A stretch of 64,000 nt of DNA from Erwinia aphidicola (GTDB taxonomy: Bacteria; Pseudomonadota; Gammaproteobacteria; Enterobacterales; Enterobacteriaceae), in contig NZ_JAMKCQ010000001.1 in the NCBI RefSeq assembly GCF_024169515.1, positions 3,906,001 to 3,970,000 of the forward strand, given 5' to 3'. This document shows, in pieces, positions 58,449-64,000 of this stretch. The position numbers and the translations under genes were made by a program. A model generated the notes under the pieces. The model was not told the DNA's origin and ran no database searches. It saw only the letters and a program-made list of their open reading frames with translations. Positions within the stretch are counted from its first letter, which is position 1; every line of letters begins with the position of its first letter.

Positions 58449-59255
58449 TTAGCGGTCTTTACGCCACGCGTCGGCGGTCAGCGCTTCACCGAAGTGGCTG
58501 GAGATCAGGCGTTTGGTAAGATCGTGCAGCGGGCAGGCCAGCACGTCGGCGGTGCTGCCGCGCTCCACCACTTCGCCCTGATGCATCACCAGCAGCTTGT
58601 CGCTGATATGTTTCATCATACCCAGATGCTGCGTGACGTAGATATAGGCAATACCGTGCTTGTCCTGCAGCTCCAGCATCAGATTGATCAGCTGCGAGCG
58701 CATCGACATATCCAGCGCAGCCAGCGCTTCATCCGCCACAATCACCTTCGGCTGTAAAATCAGCGCGCGCGCCAGGCCGATGCGCTGCTTCTGACCCGGG
58801 GCCAGCATGTGCGGATAGTAGGAAGCGTGGTCGCGCAGCAGCCCGACCTGGCGCAGCGTGGCGATAATACGTTTCTCGCGCTCATCTGCATTCAGCTCGG
58901 TGTTGAGGCGTAGCGGGAAATCGAGGATCTGGCTGATGCGCTGGCGCGGATTCAGGGAGGTCGACGGATCCTGGAATATCATACGAATGCGCTGACTGCG
59001 ATAGCCGTAATCGCCATACTCCAGCGGACGATCGTCAATCACTATTTCGCCGGATGAGGGGGCAATCATCCCGCTCAGCATTTTCGCCAGCGTCGATTTG
59101 CCCGAGCCGTTTTCACCGATAATCGCCAGCGTCTGGCGCTCGCGCAGGGTGAAGCTGACATCCTTCACCGCCTCAACATGCTGGCGGCGGAACAGCCCGG
59201 TGCGGTAGCGATAGGTTTTACTCAGGTTGCGCACTTCCAGCAGCGTTTCAACCAT
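58449..59255 (-). CDS. sapF: Sap transporter ATPase SapF
   Basis: SapF is a cytoplasmic ATPase of the Sap system (cationic peptide resistance, Trk potassium uptake, and putrescine export in E. coli). It has 268 residues, as in E. coli. Walker A is IGENGSGKSTLAKML and Walker B VIVADEALAALDMS. The signature is the degenerate LAPGQKQRIGLARAL instead of LSGGQ. It is the last gene of the operon and overlaps sapD by one base. Confidence 0.96.
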   Translation of the reverse strand: MVETLLEVRNLSKTYRYRTGLFRRQHVEAVKDVSFTLRERQTLAIIGENGSGKSTLAKMLSGMIAPSSGEIVIDDRPLEYGDYGYRSQRIRMIFQDPSTSLNPRQRISQILDFPLRLNTELNADEREKRIIATLRQVGLLRDHASYYPHMLAPGQKQRIGLARALILQPKVIVADEALAALDMSMRSQLINLMLELQDKHGIAYIYVTQHLGMMKHISDKLLVMHQGEVVERGSTADVLACPLHDLTKRLISSHFGEALTADAWRKDR

Positions 59256-60247
59256 TACTGACTCTCCATATTCAGCGGGAAGTGGCAGGCAAACATATGA
59301 CTCTTCGACCCGGTTAAGCGCGGGGTCTCAATACAGGTTTTCTGAGCATAAGGGCAGCGTGGGCCCAGGCGACAGCCAATCGGCAGGTGTTCAAGCGAGG
59401 GGATAGCACCCGGCAGCGTATTGAGGCGGCTTTTATGCGGCAGCGAACGGCCAAAGTCCGGCATTGCGCGGATCAGCGCCTGAGTATAAGGGTGATGCGG
59501 AGCAGCGATCAGCTCTTCGCTGAGCGCGGTTTCCACCGTCTGCCCGCAGTACATCACGTTAATTTTATCCGCCCACTGGCTCAGCATCTGCAGATCGTGG
59601 CTGATCAGCAGAATCGTGGTGTTGTTGTTTTGGTTGAGCCGGGAGAGCAGGCGGAAAATCTGCGCCTGGGTAGTCGGTTCCATGGCGTTGGTTGGCTCAT
59701 CGGCAATCAGCAGGCGCGGCTGATTCGCCAGGGCAATAGCGATCATCACCTTCTGGCACTCGCCGTCGGTCAGCTCATACGGGAAGCTGCTCATAATATC
59801 TTTATGATCTTTGATGCCAACGCGGTGCAGCAGCTCAATGGCGCGGCGATGACGCCAGCCAAAGCGCTGATACCAGCGGCCTTTCCACGTCCAGCCGGGG
59901 ATCGCCTGCTTGATCTGGGTGCCGATACTTTCCGACGGGTCGAGGCACGACTGCGGCTCCTGGAAAATCATCGACACGTTATGACCGACAATTTTACGCC
60001 GTTCACGCGGCGTCAGGTGCAGCAGGTCGATGTCGTTAAAGCGCATGCGGTCAGCGGTGATGCGCCAGTTATCCTTGGTGACACCGCAGATCGCCTTGGC
60101 GATCAGGCTCTTGCCCGAACCGGATTCTCCCACCAGCCCGCGCACTTCGCCTTCGCTCAGCGTGATGCTGACCCGGTCGACCGCTTTTACCGGCCCTTCG
60201 GCGGTCATAAATTCTATCGTCAGGTTACGAATATCGAGCAGCGGCAT
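59255..60247 (-). CDS. sapD: Sap transporter ATPase SapD
   Basis: SapD is the ATP-binding subunit required in E. coli for Trk-mediated potassium uptake. It has 330 residues (E. coli 330). Walker A is [15 protein letters not shown]-loop [10 protein letters not shown] and Walker [13 protein letters not shown]. The signature is [12 protein letters not shown] rather than LSGGQ. A C-terminal cysteine cluster ([15 protein letters not shown]) resembles OppD. Overlaps sapC by one base. Confidence 0.96.
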   Translation of the reverse strand: MPLLDIRNLTIEFMTAEGPVKAVDRVSITLSEGEVRGLVGESGSGKSLIAKAICGVTKDNWRITADRMRFNDIDLLHLTPRERRKIVGHNVSMIFQEPQSCLDPSESIGTQIKQAIPGWTWKGRWYQRFGWRHRRAIELLHRVGIKDHKDIMSSFPYELTDGECQKVMIAIALANQPRLLIADEPTNAMEPTTQAQIFRLLSRLNQNNNTTILLISHDLQMLSQWADKINVMYCGQTVETALSEELIAAPHHPYTQALIRAMPDFGRSLPHKSRLNTLPGAIPSLEHLPIGCRLGPRCPYAQKTCIETPRLTGSKSHMFACHFPLNMESQ

Positions 60248-61137
60248 TATTCAACTCCCGCAACGATGGCCCGGCGTGCGCCGTCACCCAACAGGTTAAC
60301 AATCAGTACACTAAGCATAATCGCTGCGCCCGGTAACATCACGGTCCAGGGAGCAACATAAATCAGCTCCAGCGAATCACCCAGCATCGCGCCCCACTCC
60401 GGGGAAGGGAGCTGCGCGCCGAGATCGAGGAAGCCGAGTGCGGCAATATCGAGGATCGCCATCGACAGCGCGCGGGTAAATTCGGTCACCAGCAGCGCCA
60501 GAATGTTAGGCAAAATGGCATACCAGAGAATATCCAGGCTGCTGGCACCGTCCAGACGTGCGGCCACCACGTACTCTTTTTCCAGCTCATCATGCACCGC
60601 GCTGTAAATGGCGCGCACCAGGCGCGGCAGAATGGCCAGGAACACCGCCAGCATCGCATGTTCCAGCCGTGGCCCCATAAAGGCCACCACGATGATAGCC
60701 AGCAGCAGAGAGGGGATCGACAGCAGCGTGTCGAGCACGTGATTCATCACCGCCGAGCGCAGGCCGTGCGTCAGGCCGGCAAAAACGCCCAGCACCATCG
60801 CACACAGCGCCGCCGCCAGCGTGACCACAATTGCGGAGCCGACGGTCGGCGCCGCGCCGCTCAGCAGGCGACTGAGCAGATCGCGCCCCAGATCGTCAGT
60901 GCCGAGGAAGAACGAAACATCGCCATAGCGTGACCACGAAGGCGGCAGCAGCTGGAAGCCGAGAAACTGCTGGTCGAGGCCGTAAGGCGCCATCAGCCCG
61001 CCAAAAATGCACAGCAGCAGCAGCGCGATAAAGCCATAGAACCCGATCATCGCCGTGGTATCGCGATAGAACAGCCCCCACGTGTGGCGCAGCGGGCTGG
61101 GCGGCCGCTTCTCGGAGTAGATATTATCTGAGGGCAT
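60247..61137 (-). CDS. sapC: Sap transporter permease SapC
   Basis: SapC is an inner membrane permease subunit with six spans. It has 296 residues, as in E. coli. It carries [17 protein letters not shown] and the EAA-like loop [20 protein letters not shown], in the DppC/OppC style. Its start lies inside the 3' end of sapB (14-base overlap), indicating tight coupling. Confidence 0.96.
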   Translation of the reverse strand: MPSDNIYSEKRPPSPLRHTWGLFYRDTTAMIGFYGFIALLLLCIFGGLMAPYGLDQQFLGFQLLPPSWSRYGDVSFFLGTDDLGRDLLSRLLSGAAPTVGSAIVVTLAAALCAMVLGVFAGLTHGLRSAVMNHVLDTLLSIPSLLLAIIVVAFMGPRLEHAMLAVFLAILPRLVRAIYSAVHDELEKEYVVAARLDGASSLDILWYAILPNILALLVTEFTRALSMAILDIAALGFLDLGAQLPSPEWGAMLGDSLELIYVAPWTVMLPGAAIMLSVLIVNLLGDGARRAIVAGVE

Positions 61138-62089
61138 ACCATTCCTTATGCTTCAGCGGGTTTGTCATAGCACCCAGAATATCGGAGAGCACGTTCACGG
61201 CGATCACCAGAGCGCCAACCACCATCACGCCGGCGGAAATCGCCGCATAATCCTGCTGGCGAATGGCGTTAATCAGCCAGCGGCCAAGGCCCGGCCAGCT
61301 GAACACCATTTCAGTGATCATCGCCAGCGTCAGCATGGTGGAGAATTGCAGCCCGAGACGCGGGATCACCGGCGGCAGGGCGTTATGCAGCACGTGGCGG
61401 CGAATAATGGTGAAGCGCGACAGCCCGCGCGTGGCGGCGGCTTTCACATAGTTCTGCTCCATCACATCGCGGGTGCTGATGCGCAGCAGGCGGATCACCT
61501 CAGTGGTGGGTGCCACGGCCAGCGCGGTAACCGGCAGGATCATATGCTTCAGCGCGCTGATGATCATCTCATGGCGCCACGGCGAGTCCGTCAGCCAGGC
61601 ATCAATCAGCGCAAACCCGGTGACGTGCTTTACCGGGTAGAGCAGGTCGAAGCGCCCGGATACCGGCAGCCAGCCGAGATTAAGCGAGAAAAACAGCGTC
61701 AGCAGCAGCGCCAGCCAGAACACCGGCAGGGAAAAGCCGAGCAGGGCGACGGCGCTGATGGCTTTATCCTGCCATTTGTTACGCATTACGCCCGCGGCAA
61801 TGCCCAGCGGGATACCAACCAGCAGGGCCAGGCTGAAGGCCATAAAGCACAGCTCCAGCGTGGCGGGAAACACTTCACGCAGCTGCAGATTAATCGGCTG
61901 GCCGTTAATGCTGGATACGCCGAAATCGAGCTGCACGATGCCTCTGAGCCAGAACAGCAGGGCATCCCACAGCGATGCGCCCTGCAGCGGCGCGTGCGGC
62001 GTGAAATAGCTCAGGCTGAAGCCAACCAGCGTCAGCATAAACATCGTGACGATAAACAGCACCAGGCGGCGCAGCGTATAGATAATCAC
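61124..62089 (-). CDS. sapB: Sap transporter permease SapB
   Basis: SapB is the second permease subunit with six membrane spans and 321 residues. It begins with a GTG and [14 protein letters not shown]..., matching E. coli SapB. The coupling loop is [27 protein letters not shown] and the C-terminus [12 protein letters not shown] is identical to E. coli. It overlaps sapA by four bases. Confidence 0.97.
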   Translation of the reverse strand: MIIYTLRRLVLFIVTMFMLTLVGFSLSYFTPHAPLQGASLWDALLFWLRGIVQLDFGVSSINGQPINLQLREVFPATLELCFMAFSLALLVGIPLGIAAGVMRNKWQDKAISAVALLGFSLPVFWLALLLTLFFSLNLGWLPVSGRFDLLYPVKHVTGFALIDAWLTDSPWRHEMIISALKHMILPVTALAVAPTTEVIRLLRISTRDVMEQNYVKAAATRGLSRFTIIRRHVLHNALPPVIPRLGLQFSTMLTLAMITEMVFSWPGLGRWLINAIRQQDYAAISAGVMVVGALVIAVNVLSDILGAMTNPLKHKEWYALR

Positions 62090-63714
62090 GGCGATTTCTC
62101 CTCACCACTTTCGCGGTGGACACCCGCAAAGGAAGCATTACCAAACGGGCTCAGCACCAGGCCTTTAATATCGTGGCGGTAGGCCTGCAGGCGCAGCGAA
62201 TAGGCCAGCGGCAGCACCGGAAGCTCCTGCGACAGCAGCGTCTGGGCCCGATCGTAATAGTCGATGCGGTTAGCAAGCTGCTGAGACAGCAGGGCCTTAT
62301 GCAGCAGCTCATCAAACGCTGAATTACACCAGTGGGCAAAGTTGGTCTGTGAAGCGATGGCCGCGCAGCTCAGCAGCGGGCGAAAAAAACTGTCCGGATC
62401 GTTACTGTCGGTTGCCCAGCCGGTCAGCGTCAGGTCGTGATTATTCTCCATCAGCCTGGCCTCCTGGAAGCGGCCTTCTACCTGCACGATGGTCACTTTA
62501 ACGCCAATCTGCGCCAGATCGGCCTGAATCAGCTCGGCAGTTTTCAGCGGGCTGGGGTTCCAGGCCTGTGAGGCGGAAGGCACCCACAGATTAAGGTGCA
62601 GGTTCTCAATTCCCAGCGCCTTCAGCTCTTCACGCGCTTTCTGCGGATTATAGGGCGTGACGCGCGCATCGGTATCATAGGCCCATGAGGCGCGCGGCAG
62701 GATCGAGGCTGCGGTCTCGGCGGTGCCGTAATAGATCGACTCCATCAGCCGTTCATTGTTGATTGCCAGCGCCAGCGCCTGGCGCACCTGTGGGCGATCG
62801 AGCGGTGCCTTGCGGGTATTAAACGCCAGATAGGCGATGTTCATGCCGGGGCGCAGGGTCAGGCGCAGGCGCGGGTCGTCACGCAGGATAGAGAGCTGGC
62901 TGGCGGCAGGATAGGCCAGCACGTCGCACTCGCCGGTCAGCAGCTTGGACAAGCGCCCGGTGCCGCCCGCTGCCATATCAACCACCACCTGCGACATGCG
63001 CGGCTGGCCTTTCCAGTAAGCGTCATTGCGCTGCAGGCGAATATACTGCCCGCTGCGGTAATCATTCAGCATAAACGGACCGGTGCCCACGGGCTCGCGA
63101 TCGAGCTGTTCCTGGCGATCAATTTTGCTCAGCCGATCGGCATACTCGGCTGACAGCACCGGCGCGTAATGGGTGGCAAGGTGCCAGAGGAAGGACGCAT
63201 CCGGGCTGTTGAGGCGGATTTCTACCGTATCCTTATCCAGCTTCTTCACGCTCTGCACCGCATCGGAAAATTGCAGGCTGTCAAAGTAGGGGTAGCTGCC
63301 GCCGTTGACGTTGTGCCAGGGGTGCTTGCGGTTAAACACGCGCTCGAAGCTGAACACCACGTCATCCGCATTCATCGGGCGGCTGGGTTTGAACCATGCG
63401 GTGTGCTGGAAGGCGACGTTGTGGCGCAGGTGGAAGCGATAGGTGGCGCCGTTATCCAGCACTTCCCAGCTCTCTGCCAGCTCGGGGATCAGGCGATAGG
63501 TATAGGGATCGACGTCAAGCAGGCGGTCATACAGCTGGGCGGCGAGGGTATCTACCACCAGCCCGCCGCTGGCCATCTGCGGATTAAAGGTATTCATTAC
63601 GCCGTTAACGCAATACACGAAGCCGCTCTGGCGAATATCACCGGGCGTTGCAGACCAGACCGGAGCGCTTAGCACGCTCAGGCTCAGGAGCAGAGTGGAT
63701 ATTAGTTTGCGCAT
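62086..63714 (-). CDS. sapA: Sap periplasmic peptide-binding protein SapA
   Basis: SapA is the periplasmic solute-binding protein (SBP family 5) of the Sap system, involved in antimicrobial peptide resistance. It has 542 residues (E. coli 547). A signal peptide ([22 protein letters not shown]) precedes [16 protein letters not shown]. The family motif DADVYDRL-like [23 protein letters not shown] and [12 protein letters not shown]...[13 protein letters not shown] are seen. It is the first gene of sapABCDF; the promoter lies in 63715-63850. Confidence 0.96.
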   Translation of the reverse strand: MRKLISTLLLSLSVLSAPVWSATPGDIRQSGFVYCVNGVMNTFNPQMASGGLVVDTLAAQLYDRLLDVDPYTYRLIPELAESWEVLDNGATYRFHLRHNVAFQHTAWFKPSRPMNADDVVFSFERVFNRKHPWHNVNGGSYPYFDSLQFSDAVQSVKKLDKDTVEIRLNSPDASFLWHLATHYAPVLSAEYADRLSKIDRQEQLDREPVGTGPFMLNDYRSGQYIRLQRNDAYWKGQPRMSQVVVDMAAGGTGRLSKLLTGECDVLAYPAASQLSILRDDPRLRLTLRPGMNIAYLAFNTRKAPLDRPQVRQALALAINNERLMESIYYGTAETAASILPRASWAYDTDARVTPYNPQKAREELKALGIENLHLNLWVPSASQAWNPSPLKTAELIQADLAQIGVKVTIVQVEGRFQEARLMENNHDLTLTGWATDSNDPDSFFRPLLSCAAIASQTNFAHWCNSAFDELLHKALLSQQLANRIDYYDRAQTLLSQELPVLPLAYSLRLQAYRHDIKGLVLSPFGNASFAGVHRESGEEKSP

Positions 63715-63864
63715 AACTCTTCTGAAAATTCAGGCAATAAACACAGTGTACCGCACTCTCAGGCTGCACCCAAAGTTTGCTGCGCTGTGGCGGGATGATT
63801 CCGCGACTTTAATAAGCACATTAATGCAAGGGTGTTGAAAATACGCACAAAGTTGTTATGGAAA

Positions 63865-63917
63865 TGAGAAAGATTCTCAACAAAATGCTTTACAAGCAAG
63901 ACTGAGAATGATTATTA
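63865..63917 (+). promoter_or_regulatory. Two Fur boxes at the right edge
   Basis: TGAGAAAGATTCTCA (63865-63879), a perfect inverted repeat around the centre, and TGAGAATGATTATTA (63903-63917) both fit the 7-1-7 Fur consensus TGATAATNATTATCA with two or fewer mismatches in most positions. They are 38 bases apart. They probably control an iron-regulated gene starting beyond the window, though control of divergent sapA is possible. Confidence 0.75.
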
Positions 63918-64000
63918 TTCCCCTGCGCTTCACCGGTGGCTCTGCCGCTGAAGAGCACGACATTGCTCACATTGCTTCCAGTATTTTTAGCCCACCCTGC

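Noticed and set aside
61148..62182. 344-codon frame opposite sapB
   Set aside because: Antisense shadow of a GC-rich gene: Gln/His/Arg-rich composition and no homology; sapB is certain.

Overview
The window looks like chromosomal DNA of an Enterobacterales member, most likely Erwiniaceae (Erwinia, Pantoea and relatives). Nearly every gene has a recognisable Escherichia coli counterpart and the backbone follows the E. coli adhE-oppA-tonB-trp-topA-cysB-acnA-pyrF-rnb-sap order. Three features fit Erwiniaceae or close relatives better than E. coli itself: a free-standing trpG, ERIC elements of 126-127 bp, and an rpfF/rpfR signalling pair. The genus assignment is inference. No tRNA, rRNA, CRISPR array, insertion sequence or prophage was seen.

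Layout, left to right. 1-11 kb: the 5' two thirds of adhE, ychE (MarC family), and the oligopeptide permease locus with two tandem oppA genes followed by oppBCDF, closed by two tandem ERIC repeats. 11-18 kb: yciU, clsA, yciY, yciI, tonB, yciA, yciB, yciC, ompW and a BON-domain lipoprotein gene. 18-25 kb: the tryptophan operon on the minus strand (trpL-E-G-D-CF-B-A), with its TrpR operator, leader peptide and attenuator, and the divergent rnm. 25-32 kb: yciO, a lipoprotein with a trypsin-like serine protease triad beside an AT-rich gap, rluB, btuR, yciK, sohB and yciN. 32-37.4 kb: topA, a complete ERIC element, cysB and the small genes ymiA, yciX and ymiC. 37.5-45 kb: acnA, ribA, pgpB, lapA, lapB, pyrF, yciH and osmB.

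45-58 kb is the most variable part. Where E. coli has yciT and yciZ between osmB and pdeR, this window has an isolated araD and an rpfF gene (synthase of a diffusible cis-2-unsaturated fatty acid signal). rpfF converges on rpfR, which encodes an FI-PAS-GGDEF-EAL receptor with both the GGDEF and EAL motifs intact. Upstream of rnb, where fabI sits in E. coli, there is instead a molybdopterin oxidoreductase (FdhF/YdeP family), a PTS EIICB permease with a CRP-like site, a LysR regulator and a two-domain CMD/AhpD-like protein. A tandem palindromic repeat and the sapABCDF operon follow. The right edge carries two good Fur boxes in front of an unseen gene.

Much of the window is conserved housekeeping: peptide uptake (Opp, Sap), tryptophan synthesis, envelope maintenance (ClsA, PgpB, LapAB, TonB, OmpW) and RNA processing (RNase II, RluB, Rnm). 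The items most worth a second look are the RpfF/RpfR module, three small membrane proteins that share a tryptophan/serine motif, the lipoprotein protease, the four-gene block replacing fabI, and the repeat elements.
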